In this document: positions 26,050 to 34,705 of the stretch, piece by piece | How positions within the stretch are numbered: position 1 is the first letter of the stretch | How the letters are laid out: each line of letters starts with the position of its first letter | Translations under genes and position numbers: made by a program | Source: Micromonosporaceae bacterium KJ-029 | Lineage (GTDB): Bacteria; Actinomycetota; Actinomycetes; Mycobacteriales; Micromonosporaceae | NCBI GenBank assembly: GCA_005402585.1 | Contig: BIFP01000078.1 | Location: 37,388 to 101,387, forward strand | DNA length: 64,000 nt | Reading direction: 5' to 3' | The notes under the pieces: generated by a model | What the model was told of the DNA's origin: nothing | Database searches by the model: none | The model's input: only the letters and a program-made list of their open reading frames with translations

Positions 26050-27032
26050 ACCGTCACCAGTTCCTTCAGCTGCTCGTACCGCGCGTCACCGATGCCGTTG
26101 ACCTGGCGCAGGTCGCTGACGGACCGGAAGCCACCGTGCCGGTCGCGGTGCTCGATGATCCGCTGGGCGAGCACCGGCCCCACCCCGGGCAGCGTTTCGA
26201 GCTGCGCCGCCGTCGCGGTGTTGAGGTTGACCCGTCCGCCCGCAGCGGGGTCGGCGACCGCGCCCGGGCCGGCGACGGCCGGCGCCCCCGGCGGCGGGGT
26301 GGGCGCCGGTACGCCGACCAGGATCAACTCGCCGTCGGTAACCTTGCGGGCCGGGTTCAGCATCGCCACGTCCACCCCGGGCAACGCCCCGCCGGCGGCC
26401 TCGACGGCGTCGGCGACCCGGGCTCCGGCCGGGACCCGCACCAGTCCGGGGCGGCGGACCTTGCCGGCGACGGCGACCACCAGCTCGCCGGTCGGAGCGG
26501 CCGCCGGCTCGTCGCCATCCGGGGCCGCCGGTTCCGGGGTCGAGGCGCCACCCGTCACGGCGACGACCGGCTCCACCTGGGGCCGGGACCGCCAGGTCCA
26601 GGCGGCGGCACCGACCACCACCAGGACCGCCACGACCGCCAGCGCCCGCACACCCCGCCGGCCGGGATCGAACGCGCCCGGGCCGGGCAACCGGGACGCG
26701 GGTGACGCCGTCTCCTCGGCGTCGTACCCGGGCTCGGGCTCCGGTTCCGGCGAACCTGGCCCGGCGGCGCGGACGGAACCCGACGAAGGCGGTTCACGGC
26801 CGGTGGTGGCGGTGTGGACGGGCAGCAGCACGGTCGGCCAGTCCACCCTGGGCGGTGGAGCCGGGGCGAGCGATGAATCGAGAGCCGGCGCCGCGAATCC
26901 ACCCGGCGGCAGCGCATCGATCGGAAGCGCGGCGGACACCGGCATGGGCGGTACGTCCGCACCGCTCGCCGCCGCACCGGGCATCAGTCGGCGCAGGCGC
27001 TCCCGAACCGCCGTCTCCTCGTCGTTGGACAC
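26046..27032 (-). CDS. comEA: ComEA-type helix-hairpin-helix DNA-binding protein
   Basis: The 328-residue protein has a cytoplasmic disordered N-terminus (1-135), a membrane helix (ALAVVAVLVVVGAAAWTW, about 130-147) and an extracellular SLBB-like segment (ELVVAVAGKVRRPGLVRVPAGARVADAVEAAGG). The C-terminal double HhH domain VNLNTATAAQLETLPGVGPVLAQRI...NGIGDARYEQL is the DNA-binding part. ComEA binds incoming DNA for ComEC. The N-terminal extension is longer than in Bacillus ComEA but normal for actinomycetes. The start is GTG at 27032. Two DnaA-box-like sequences lie 54-80 bp upstream. Confidence 0.92.
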   Translation of the reverse strand: MSNDEETAVRERLRRLMPGAAASGADVPPMPVSAALPIDALPPGGFAAPALDSSLAPAPPPRVDWPTVLLPVHTATTGREPPSSGSVRAAGPGSPEPEPEPGYDAEETASPASRLPGPGAFDPGRRGVRALAVVAVLVVVGAAAWTWRSRPQVEPVVAVTGGASTPEPAAPDGDEPAAAPTGELVVAVAGKVRRPGLVRVPAGARVADAVEAAGGALPGVDVAMLNPARKVTDGELILVGVPAPTPPPGAPAVAGPGAVADPAAGGRVNLNTATAAQLETLPGVGPVLAQRIIEHRDRHGGFRSVSDLRQVNGIGDARYEQLKELVTV

Positions 27033-27085
27033 GGCGCGAGGCTAGGACGGCGAGGCCGGTGACCGGGGACCACCGACGCCTCCGC

Positions 27086-27112
27086 TGTGGACAACCGGCG
27101 GGCTGTGGACAA
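27086..27112 (-). promoter_or_regulatory. Two DnaA boxes upstream of comEA
   Basis: TGTGGACAA occurs at 27086-27094 and again at 27104-27112, both reading TTGTCCACA on the minus strand, which is the preferred high-GC actinobacterial DnaA box. The two are 18 bp apart start to start and in the same orientation. They lie in the 141-bp gap between comEA and the SDR gene. Confidence 0.6.
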
Positions 27113-27173
27113 CGCCCTGATCATGCCCAGTCTGTGCTACGGCCCGGTCGCCCTGGTGCTCCTGATCGGCGGA

Positions 27174-27950
27174 TCAGCCGAGAAGCCGGGCTTCCGGGTC
27201 GAGGCCCAGTGCGGAGCGCCCGCCGTCGACCGGCAGGGTGACGCCGTTGACGAAGCTCGCCGCCGGCGAGAGCAGGTACGCCACCGCCTCGGCCACGTCC
27301 TGCGGCTGGCCGATCCGGCCCACCGGGTGCAGCCGGGTCAGCTCCGCCTCGATCCGCCGCGCCTGCTCCGGCTCCTGGCCGGCGAGGAACGCCTCGTGCC
27401 GCTCGGTCGTCACCGAGCCGAGCGCGACCACGTTGGCCCGGATGCCGTGCGGGCCGTACTCGACGGCCAGCGCCCGGGTCAGCCCTTCGACGGCGGCCTT
27501 GGCCGTGGCGTACGGCAGACAACCGGGCACCGGCCGGTGGGCCTGGTGGGACGAGACGTTCACGACGGCGCCGGCCGTTCCGGCGGCGAGGAAGCGGCGT
27601 ACCGCGGTGGCGGCCCCGACCACGGCGGGGCGCAGGTTACGGGTGATCAGGTCGACCACCTCGCCGACTGGGGCGTCGTGCACGGAGGCGTCCCGAAACA
27701 CCGCGGCGTTGTTCACCCAGCCGGTGAGCGGCTGCGCCCGTTCCGCCAGGTCGGCGGCGCGGGTGGCGACCGCCTCGTCGGCGGCGTCGCCGACCACCGC
27801 TGCCAGGCGGCCGGTCTCGGCATGCCGCTCCAGCCAGGACACCGCATCCGGATCGCGCTCGATCACCACGACCGTCTCACCGCCGGCGAGCAGGCGCTCC
27901 ACGATTCCCCGCCCGACGCCGCGCCCACCACCGGTCACCACACAGGACAT
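27174..27950 (-). CDS. Short-chain dehydrogenase/reductase
   Basis: The 258-residue classical SDR has TGGGRGVG at residues 6-13, VNNAAV near residue 84, VNVSSHQAH with the catalytic Ser and YATAK with Tyr and Lys. DGGRSALGL near the C-terminus fits the usual substrate/cofactor loop. An acidic residue after the second strand (VVVIERDPD) suggests preference for NAD over NADP. The substrate is unknown. ATG at 27950 has GGTGG upstream. It lies alone between comEA and the DegV gene and is not similar in detail to the SDR at 4457. Confidence 0.88.
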   Translation of the reverse strand: MSCVVTGGGRGVGRGIVERLLAGGETVVVIERDPDAVSWLERHAETGRLAAVVGDAADEAVATRAADLAERAQPLTGWVNNAAVFRDASVHDAPVGEVVDLITRNLRPAVVGAATAVRRFLAAGTAGAVVNVSSHQAHRPVPGCLPYATAKAAVEGLTRALAVEYGPHGIRANVVALGSVTTERHEAFLAGQEPEQARRIEAELTRLHPVGRIGQPQDVAEAVAYLLSPAASFVNGVTLPVDGGRSALGLDPEARLLG

Positions 27951-28048
27951 CTGCCACCCTCCCCACTACCAGCAACCCCTGCCCAGCAACGAATCCTCAC
28001 CCACCAACCGCCACCCCGCCGGGCACCGCTCCCAACGTATCCGGCCAT

Positions 28049-28100
28049 CGATCATGCGGTTACCGTCATCGCGACAGCCACAAAAGGGGGCATCTCGGCG
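28049..28100. repeat. Possible decayed relative of the 53399-53467 inverted-repeat element
   Basis: This intergenic stretch shares CGATCATG, CCACAAAAGGGG and TCGGCG, in the same order, with the left half of the 53399-53467 element, but spacing differs by about eight bases and there is no right arm. The relationship is tentative. The rest of the 188-bp gap is strongly C-rich on the plus strand and shows no gene. Confidence 0.35.
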
Positions 28101-28138
28101 ACCGGAAGTGCAAAGTCGGCGAGGAGGAAGAGAAGGGC

Positions 28139-28993
28139 TTACGGCGCGGGGTGGCGGTGGATCACGACGCAGGCCAGGCCGGGGCCGGCGTGGGCGGCGA
28201 CGGCAGCGCCGGCCTCGGAGACGTACGCGTCGTGCAGGCGGTCCCCGAGCCGGGCGGCCAGCGCCCCGAGCAGGTCCTCGGCCCGGTGCGGCGCGGCGAG
28301 GTGGTGCACCGCGAGGTCCACCTGTGCGTCGCCGGCCGCCTCGACGGCGAGGTCGACCAGCCGCGCCACACCCCGGCTGGCGGTACGCACCTTGTCCCGC
28401 AACACGATCCGACCGTCCGGCATGTCCATGATCGGCTTGACCGAGAGCGCCGTGCCGAGCAGTGCCTCGGCCGCGTTGATCCGTCCACCCCGACGCAGGA
28501 ACTCCAAGGTGTCGACGTAGAAGAAGATGGCGGTACGCGCGACGGTCTCCACGGCCGCGGCGCGTACGTCGGCAAGGTCGGCGCCCTGCTCGGCGGCCCG
28601 CGCCGCGGCGACGGCCGGGAAGCCGAGTCCCATGCCGCAGGAGCGGCTGTCCACCACGGTCACCCGCTCACCCAGTTGCGCGGCGGCCAGCTCGGCGGCC
28701 TCCATCGTGCCGGAAAGCCCGGCCGACAGGTGCACCGAGACCACGCCCTCCGCCCCGGCGTCCAACAGCTCGCGGTACGTCCGGGCGAACTGCTCCGGCG
28801 AGGGGCGGGACGTGCTCACCGAGACCCGCCGCCCGGTCAGCGCGCGGGTGGCGTCCGCTGGGAAGATCTCCACCCCTTCCAGTCCCTCGACACCGTTCAG
28901 CACCACGGTCAGCGGTACCACGGTCAGCCGGTGCGCCTGCACCAGTTCGGGCGGAAGGTAGGCGGTGGAGTCGGTCACGACCGCGACGGGCAT
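28139..28993 (-). CDS. DegV-family fatty-acid-binding protein
   Basis: The 284-residue protein begins MPVAVVTDSTAYLP, the DegV signature, and has SVSTSRPSPEQF, VHLSAGLSGTMEAA and FYVDTLEFLRRGGRINAA, all typical. DegV (FakB-like) proteins bind a fatty acid between two domains. In Gram-positives with FakA they deliver it for phosphorylation; no fakA is present here. The ATG at 28993 starts the conserved part; an upstream start at 29056 would add 21 residues without similarity. It lies next to the histidine phosphatase gene, an arrangement common in actinomycetes. Confidence 0.92.
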   Translation of the reverse strand: MPVAVVTDSTAYLPPELVQAHRLTVVPLTVVLNGVEGLEGVEIFPADATRALTGRRVSVSTSRPSPEQFARTYRELLDAGAEGVVSVHLSAGLSGTMEAAELAAAQLGERVTVVDSRSCGMGLGFPAVAAARAAEQGADLADVRAAAVETVARTAIFFYVDTLEFLRRGGRINAAEALLGTALSVKPIMDMPDGRIVLRDKVRTASRGVARLVDLAVEAAGDAQVDLAVHHLAAPHRAEDLLGALAARLGDRLHDAYVSEAGAAVAAHAGPGLACVVIHRHPAP

Positions 28994-29120
28994 GCCGGCA
29001 CGGTAGCCGATAGCGCCGGGCCGGCGCCCGGTCGCGTCGGCCGGTCCGGCCGACATACGAGGTCAGCGCGGGCCACCACCACGGCCGGGAGCGACAGGTC
29101 GGCCGACGCGGGAGGTGTTG

Positions 29121-29912
29121 TCAGACCGGGTCGGACCCGGCCGGCGAGCCGGAAGACGCCGCAGCACCGGCCGGCGGCCCGGAGGACGCCGCGGAACCAG
29201 AAGCCACCGCGGACCCGGTCGGCAAGCCGGAGGATGCTGCGGAACCAGAAGCCACCGCAGAACCCGAGGGCCCCGCAGAGCCGGAGAAGGCTGCCGGGAC
29301 GGCAGGCACGCTGATCGTCCCCACGTTGTGGGCACGCAGGTGCCACCCGCGCCCGGCGTCGTGACGCAGTTCGGTCCAGTGGCAGTTGCCCAGCGAGCCG
29401 ATGGTGCGCAGCACACCGTGGTCCCAGCCGAGCAGGTTGCCGCAGCCCTGACGGGCCGCGCCGCCGTGGGTGGCGATGACGACCGTGCCGCCGGCCACCT
29501 CGTCGGCGGCCTCCTGCAACGCGGTGCCGATCCGCTTGCCCAACTCGTCCAGCGGTTCGATGTCCGCGCCCGGGTCGGGGTCACCGGCCCGCCAGCGGGC
29601 GTACTCGTCGGGGAATCGCTCGGCGACCTCGGTGAGGAGGAGTCCCTGCCAGCGGCCGAAGTGGCGTTCGCGCAGCCGGGCGTCGGAGCGGACCGGCAGG
29701 CCGGTCAGCGCGGCCAGCGCGGCGGCGGTGTCCGCCGCGCGGCTCAGGTCGCTGGCGACGATGGCGTCCGGGCGCAGCGCGGCGAGCAGCGGCGCGGCCT
29801 CCCGGGCCTGTTCCCGGCCGAGGTCGTTCAGCGGTACGTCGGTCTGCCCCTGCACCCTGCTGGCGGCGTTCCAGTCGGTGTTGCCGTGCCGCCAGATGAT
29901 CAGCCGGGTCAC
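29121..29912 (-). CDS. Histidine phosphatase family protein with a repetitive Ser/Ala/Gly tail
   Basis: The 263-residue protein begins TRLIIWRHGNTDWN, giving the RHG motif with the phospho-accepting His at residue 9. GRWQGL and VVIATHGGAARQ complete the phosphoglycerate-mutase-like phosphatase core (about residues 1-200). The last 60 residues are low-complexity repeats of SAVASGSAASSG units, encoded by near-identical DNA of about 48 bp. Catalytic residues are intact; a glucosyl-3-phosphoglycerate or other small-phosphoester role is possible but unproven. The GTG at 29912 overlaps the rsfS stop by four bases. Confidence 0.88.
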   Translation of the reverse strand: MTRLIIWRHGNTDWNAASRVQGQTDVPLNDLGREQAREAAPLLAALRPDAIVASDLSRAADTAAALAALTGLPVRSDARLRERHFGRWQGLLLTEVAERFPDEYARWRAGDPDPGADIEPLDELGKRIGTALQEAADEVAGGTVVIATHGGAARQGCGNLLGWDHGVLRTIGSLGNCHWTELRHDAGRGWHLRAHNVGTISVPAVPAAFSGSAGPSGSAVASGSAASSGLPTGSAVASGSAASSGPPAGAAASSGSPAGSDPV

Positions 29913-30313
29913 TCGCCGGGGCCGGCGGCGGCCTCGGCGCGGGCGAGGTCCCGGTCGACGAACGGGATGGTGGGGCAGTCCTTCCAGAGCCGGTCGAGGG
30001 CGTAGAACTCGCGCTCCTCGGTGTGCTGGACGTGCACCACGATGTCGACGTAGTCGAGCAGTACCCAACGCCCGCCGCGTTCGCCCTCCCGCCGCACCGG
30101 CTTCGCCTTCTCGGGCAGGTCGAGCAGGGCCTCCTCGATGGCGTCGACGATGGCCAGCACCTGACGCTCGTTCGGGGCCGCGGCGATCAGGAACGCGTCG
30201 GTGATGGCGAGCTGGTCGCCCACGTCGATGATGACGATGTCCTGAGCCTTCTTGTCGGCTGCCGCCTGGGCGGCGGCGATCGCCAGCTCGTGAGCGCGTT
30301 CGGAAACTGTCAC
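29909..30313 (-). CDS. rsfS: Ribosomal silencing factor RsfS
   Basis: The 134-residue protein matches RsfS/RsfA: AAQAAADKKAQDIVIIDVGDQLAITDAFLIAAAPNERQV in two parts and the C-terminal LLDYVDIVVHVQH and FYALDRLWKDCP. It binds ribosomal protein L14 on the 50S subunit and blocks subunit joining in slow growth or starvation. The GTG at 30313 has AAGGAGAAC directly upstream. It follows nadD by 109 bp and overlaps the phosphatase gene, in the conserved nadD-rsfS pair. Confidence 0.95.
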   Translation of the reverse strand: MTVSERAHELAIAAAQAAADKKAQDIVIIDVGDQLAITDAFLIAAAPNERQVLAIVDAIEEALLDLPEKAKPVRREGERGGRWVLLDYVDIVVHVQHTEEREFYALDRLWKDCPTIPFVDRDLARAEAAAGPGE

Positions 30314-30422
30314 CGTTCTCCTTCGATCAACCGTGCGATCCTCCCAGCCTCTCACACGCACCGGAATCGCGACTTGCCAGTTTCCGCCGAAGACCGACAC
30401 GATCAACCCATAAGTGGGCAGA

Positions 30423-31019
30423 TCACTCCTGGTAGAGGCGCCTTTTCGCGATGTACTGCACCACACCGTCCGGCACCAGATACCACAGCGGCTCGCCACG
30501 GGCGACCCGCGCCCGGCAGTCGGTCGACGAGATCGCCATCGCCGGCACCTGCACCAGGCTGACCGTGTCGGCCGGCAGGTGGGCGTCGGTCAACTCGAAG
30601 CCCGGTCGGGTGACCCCGATGAAGTGAGCCAGCTCGAAAATCTCGTCCAGGTCCTTCCAGCTGAGGATCCGGGCCAGGGCGTCCGCGCCGGTGATGAAGA
30701 ACAGCTGCACCTTCGGGCCGTACTCGGCGTGCAGGTCGCGCAGCGTGTCGACGGTGTAGGTCGGGCCGCCGCGGTCGATGTCCACCCGGCTGACCTGGAA
30801 GCGCGGGTTGGAGGCGGTGGCGATCACCGTCATCAGGTAGCGGTCCTCGGCCGAGCTGACCGGGACGTCCGCCTTCTGCCACGGCTGCCCGGTCGGCACG
30901 AAGATCACTTCGTCGAGCCCGAACCGGTCCGCCACCTCGCTCGCGGCCACGAGGTGCCCTTGATGGATCGGGTCGAAGGTGCCACCCATGATCCCGATCC
31001 GCCGGATGTCTTCCTCCAC
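30423..31019 (-). CDS. nadD: Nicotinate-nucleotide adenylyltransferase
   Basis: The 198-residue enzyme has the nucleotidyltransferase motif GGTFDPIHQGH at residues 12-22, FVPTGQPWQK and the C-terminal ISSTDCRARVARG. NadD converts nicotinate mononucleotide and ATP to deamido-NAD in NAD biosynthesis. The start is GTG at 31019. In many actinobacteria the upstream neighbours are proA, proB and obgE; here an unrelated 6-kb stretch starts 140 bp upstream with pepN. Confidence 0.96.
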   Translation of the reverse strand: MEEDIRRIGIMGGTFDPIHQGHLVAASEVADRFGLDEVIFVPTGQPWQKADVPVSSAEDRYLMTVIATASNPRFQVSRVDIDRGGPTYTVDTLRDLHAEYGPKVQLFFITGADALARILSWKDLDEIFELAHFIGVTRPGFELTDAHLPADTVSLVQVPAMAISSTDCRARVARGEPLWYLVPDGVVQYIAKRRLYQE

Positions 31020-31159
31020 CCCATGATCCTAGGCACGTGTCGACGTCCTCGACCGGGCCGAGGCGGAGTCCGGTCAGCGGCCCGGCACGGCACTCGACAC
31101 CGGCCTCACTCCGGCCCGAACCGCCCCAGGCCGGGCACCCTCCGCACCGGCCCGCCGGG

Positions 31160-33673
31160 TCAGGCGGTCGTGGCGGCCACCGCCGTCCGGGCCACCAGGG
31201 CACGGCGCAGGTCGTCTTCGGCGTCGGTGACCACCCGGCGCAGCCCGGGCGTCAGGTCGTCGCGGGACAGCAGCGCCGCAGCCGCCTCCCGGGTGGCCTG
31301 GGCCACGGCATAGCGGGGGAAGGCCAGCTTGGCCACCTCATCGGCCACCCAGGGCGTACGCAGCAGCGCGGCGGCCGGCATGTCCGTGAAGTACCGCGGT
31401 ACGTAGTCGGCGGTCAGTTCCGCCTGTTCCGGCTGCCAGAATCCCGCCGTGGTCGCCTCGACCAGGCGGTTGGACAACTCCGTGTTCGACACGATGATCT
31501 CCCACGCGGCCCGCTTGGCCGCCGGGTCGGGCAGTGCGGCCCTGCACCGGGCGGCCCGCTCCGCGCCGGCGGCGCTCGGGTCGGCCGCCGCCTCCGCCGC
31601 GATCTCGGCCTCGCCGGCCGCGCCCAGCACCACCAGCCGGCCCAGGATCGTCCAGCGCAGTTCGGTGTCCACGGCCAGCCCGGCCGGTGCGTCCCGGCCG
31701 GCGAGCCAACCGGCGAGCAGGTCGGCGTCGGTGGTCGCGGCGATCAGCCCGCGCGCCGCGGCCAGCTGCAACGACTCCCCTGGTGCGGCGCTGTCGAGCA
31801 GCCGCCGGCAGGCGTCGTCGACCTGGGCCAGCGCGGCCCGCCGCGCCGACGGGTCGAGGTAGCGGTCGATCAGCGAGCGGCTCAGAGCCAGCACGTCCTC
31901 GGCGATGATCACCTCGGCCTCGACCGGCAGCGCCGCCGTTATCAGGTCGACCACCGCGCCGACCGGCCGCTCGCCGTCGGTCGCCGCGTCCAGCGCCTCG
32001 CCCCACAGCAGTGCGCGGGCCAGCGGGTCGGCCAGCCGGGGCAGCAGCAGCGGCACCGCGTCGGCCGAGGCCTGGTCCAGTCGGATCTTGGCGAAGGTCA
32101 GGTCACCGTCGTTGGGCAGCAGCACGGCCGCCACCGGCTCACCGGCCAGCCCGGCGAGCAGCGTACGGCCGTCGTCGGTCTTCGGGTCCAGGTCGACCTC
32201 GAACCGCTCGGCGGTGCCGTCGACGGCGTACCGGCCCACGCCGATGCGGTGCGGTCGCAGCACCGGATGCGTCGGCGGCGCGGTCTGCGCGATGGCCACC
32301 TCGGCGTAGCGGCCGGCGGCGTCCACGGTCACCTCGGCCCGCAGGGTGTTGACCTGTGCGGTACGCAGCCAGGACTCCGCCCAGCCGCTGAGGTCCCGCC
32401 CGCTCGCGGAGGCCAGGCTGCCGAGGAGATCCGCCAGGGTGGCGTTGCCGAACCGGTGCCGGGCGAAGTGGTCGTTCAGGCCGGCCAGGAATGCCTCGTC
32501 GCCGAGCCACGCCACCAGCTGCCGCAGCACGCTGGCGCCCTTGGCGTACGAGATGCCGTCGAAGTTGAGCAGCGCCTCGGCGGCGTCGGCGACCTGCTCG
32601 GGGGCGACCGGGTGGGTGGAGGGGCGCTGGTCGGCCGCGTACCCCCACGCCTTGCGGCGCAGGGCGAAGGTCGTCCACGCCTGTCCGAACCGCGTCGCCT
32701 CGGCAGTGACCCGGGTGCCGAGGTACTCCGCGAACGACTCGTTCAGCCACAGGTCGTCCCACCAGCGCATGGTGACCAGGTCACCGAACCACATGTGCGC
32801 CATCTCGTGGGCGATGGTGGTGGCCCGCAGCTCCCGCTGGGTGTCGGTGACCGCCGACCGGAAGACGTAGTCGTCGCGGAAGGTCACCAGGCCCGGATTC
32901 TCCATCGCGCCGGCGTTGAACTCCGGTACGAACGCCTGGTCGTACTTGCCGAACGGGTAACGCTCGTCGAACAGCTGGTGGAAGCGGTCCAGGCACTGCT
33001 TCGTGATGGTGAAGATCTCTTCCGCGTCGACGTCCAGGTGCTCGGCGAGGGAACGCCGGCAGTAGATCCCGAGCGGAATCCCGTCGTGGCTGTCGCGGCG
33101 TACGTGCCAGGGGCCGGCGATCAGGGTGAAGAAGTACGTCGCGATCGGCAGGGTGGGGGTGAACTCCCAGCGCCCCGGGTTCGGATTGGCCGCCAACTCG
33201 GCGTTGGCCGCCACCGTCCAGTGTTCCGGAGCGGTGACCGAGAGGGTGACCGGTGCCTTCAGGTCGGGCTGGTCGAAGGCGGCGAAGATGCGCTGCACAT
33301 CGTCCAGGAAGGACATCGCGTACAGGTAGGTCTCGCCGTCGGCGGGGTCGACGAACCGGTGCATCCCCTCGCCGGTGTTCGTGTACGCCATCTCGGCGTC
33401 CACGGTAAGCGTGTTCTCCTCGGCCAGCCCGGTCAGCGGCAGCCGGTTGTCGTCCAGCACGGCGGGGTCGAGTTCGGCGCCGTTGAGGCGTACCGCCAGT
33501 AGTTTCGCGGGCTTGACCTCGGCGAACGTCTCGGTGCCGGTGGCCCGGAACCGGATCGTGACGTGCGAGCGGAACCGCTCCCCGCCTCCGGTCAGATCGA
33601 GGTCCACCTGGTAGGACTCGACAGTGATCGACGCGCCACGCGCGGTCGACTCTGCACGGCTCAGGCTCGGCAT
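31160..33673 (-). CDS. pepN: Aminopeptidase N (M1 family zinc metallopeptidase)
   Basis: The 837-residue protein has the M1 signatures: GAMEN at 255-259 for substrate N-terminus recognition and HEMAHMWFGDLV with the zinc ligands H289 and H293, followed by a downstream NESFAEY Glu. The C-terminal ERAP1-like helical domain (about 480-837) is complete. It cleaves N-terminal residues from peptides in the cytoplasm; no signal peptide is visible. The ATG at 33673 fits homologues; an in-frame start at 33727 adds 18 residues. It is divergent from a DUF397 gene with 68 bp between starts. Confidence 0.95.
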   Translation of the reverse strand: MPSLSRAESTARGASITVESYQVDLDLTGGGERFRSHVTIRFRATGTETFAEVKPAKLLAVRLNGAELDPAVLDDNRLPLTGLAEENTLTVDAEMAYTNTGEGMHRFVDPADGETYLYAMSFLDDVQRIFAAFDQPDLKAPVTLSVTAPEHWTVAANAELAANPNPGRWEFTPTLPIATYFFTLIAGPWHVRRDSHDGIPLGIYCRRSLAEHLDVDAEEIFTITKQCLDRFHQLFDERYPFGKYDQAFVPEFNAGAMENPGLVTFRDDYVFRSAVTDTQRELRATTIAHEMAHMWFGDLVTMRWWDDLWLNESFAEYLGTRVTAEATRFGQAWTTFALRRKAWGYAADQRPSTHPVAPEQVADAAEALLNFDGISYAKGASVLRQLVAWLGDEAFLAGLNDHFARHRFGNATLADLLGSLASASGRDLSGWAESWLRTAQVNTLRAEVTVDAAGRYAEVAIAQTAPPTHPVLRPHRIGVGRYAVDGTAERFEVDLDPKTDDGRTLLAGLAGEPVAAVLLPNDGDLTFAKIRLDQASADAVPLLLPRLADPLARALLWGEALDAATDGERPVGAVVDLITAALPVEAEVIIAEDVLALSRSLIDRYLDPSARRAALAQVDDACRRLLDSAAPGESLQLAAARGLIAATTDADLLAGWLAGRDAPAGLAVDTELRWTILGRLVVLGAAGEAEIAAEAAADPSAAGAERAARCRAALPDPAAKRAAWEIIVSNTELSNRLVEATTAGFWQPEQAELTADYVPRYFTDMPAAALLRTPWVADEVAKLAFPRYAVAQATREAAAALLSRDDLTPGLRRVVTDAEDDLRRALVARTAVAATTA

Positions 33674-33741
33674 CCGCTTATCCTGCCCGATGAGGGAACG
33701 AACCGGCTTCCCCAATTCCCCTGGCACTGGAGGACTGGACC

Positions 33742-33960
33742 ATGACGGCGCACCCCAAGGGTGACTTCGACCTCTCCCGGGCGGTATGGCAGCGGGCCGA
33801 GGGCGACACCTCCGAGGCGGCGGTGGAGGTCGCCTTCGTCGACGACCTCATCGGCATGCGCAACTCCGCGGAGCCGGACGGCCCGGTGCTGGTGTTCACG
33901 CAGGCCGAGTGGGACGCCTTCGTCGCGGGCGCCCAGGACGGCGAGTTCGACCTGGATTGA
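33742..33960 (+). CDS. DUF397-domain small protein, orphan
   Basis: The 72-residue acidic protein has the DUF397 pattern (FVDDLIGMRNSAEPDGPVLVFTQAEWDAFVAGAQDGEFD over residues 33-71). DUF397 proteins usually lie next to XRE-type regulators in actinomycetes and are thought to act with them in developmental control. No XRE gene is present in this window. GGAGGACTGG stands before the ATG at 33742. It is divergent from pepN and ends 54 bp before the opposing hypothetical gene. Confidence 0.85.
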   Translation: MTAHPKGDFDLSRAVWQRAEGDTSEAAVEVAFVDDLIGMRNSAEPDGPVLVFTQAEWDAFVAGAQDGEFDLD

Positions 33961-34014
33961 CCGGCCGGCGCCGTGACCGGCCGGCCGATCGCCGCCCCAC
34001 CCGGGCCCGGCCAG

Positions 34015-34398
34015 TCAGCTCTGGTCACCGTCGCCCCAACCCAGGCCGCCGGGCCCGGGTGCGTGGTGGAAGCCGGGATGGCCGGCGACGTCGAGGCAGC
34101 GCTCGCCGTCGGGACCGACCGCCCCGCAGAACAGGCGCTCGGCCCGCTGCCAGGCGTCGGCCGGGGACAGCGCGGACGCGCCGAGCGCCAACTCGGGCCG
34201 CAGCAGGCTCAGCGCCTCGGCATACCCGACCGCGACCTCCCGGGCGACGGCCAGATCGGCCGCGGCGAAGCCGAGGTGCAGCGTGAAGAACCGGTCCGGT
34301 CGGGTCGCCCGCCTGGGCGACCCGACCAGCGGCGGATCACCGCCGATGAACGGCCCGTCCATCCACCGCCGCCAGTGCACCGAACTGTTGTCCCGCAT
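34015..34398 (-). CDS. Hypothetical protein
   Basis: The 127-residue product begins MRDNSSVHWRRWMDGPFIGG. It has a helical middle part (HLGFAAADLAVAREVAVGYAEALSLLRPELALGASALSPADAWQ, in segments) and ends with a Cys- and Gly-rich tail (GERCLDVAGHPGFHHAPGPGGLGWG). I recognise no family. GGGGGAGGACAG immediately before the ATG at 34398 is a strong ribosome site, which is the main support for this start. It is convergent with the DUF397 gene and divergent from the P450 gene. Confidence 0.7.
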   Translation of the reverse strand: MRDNSSVHWRRWMDGPFIGGDPPLVGSPRRATRPDRFFTLHLGFAAADLAVAREVAVGYAEALSLLRPELALGASALSPADAWQRAERLFCGAVGPDGERCLDVAGHPGFHHAPGPGGLGWGDGDQS

Positions 34399-34705
34399 CT
34401 GTCCTCCCCCGGTTCCGCGCCGGCCGACCCACCTCCCCGCCGGGCCCGGACCGCCTGGTCGAGGCGGAGCGGCCGGCGCTGGTGCGCCACCGCGCCGAAC
34501 GGGACGGTGGCGACGCCACTGCCCGCAGCTAACCAGGTTCTCCGGCTCCTGGGAGGGGCCAGCCAACGTACGCTTCGCCGTCCCTAAGCGTTCGGCGCCG
34601 TCTGTTTGTCACCTCCGGCGCGTTCCCGCGGTACGGATATGGGTAGAAGCAGCCGGCAACGGACAAAGCGGCCGGGGGTGGCCACGCACGCAGCAAGGGG
34701 GCGCG
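34399..34705. other. Intergenic region between hypothetical gene and CYP152 gene
   Basis: 307 bases hold the divergent 5' regions of the 34015-34398 gene and the P450. TTGTCA at 34606-34611 with TACGGAT 20 bases downstream is a weak candidate P450 promoter, and AAGGGGG precedes its ATG. No further gene, repeat or hairpin was seen. Confidence 0.5.
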
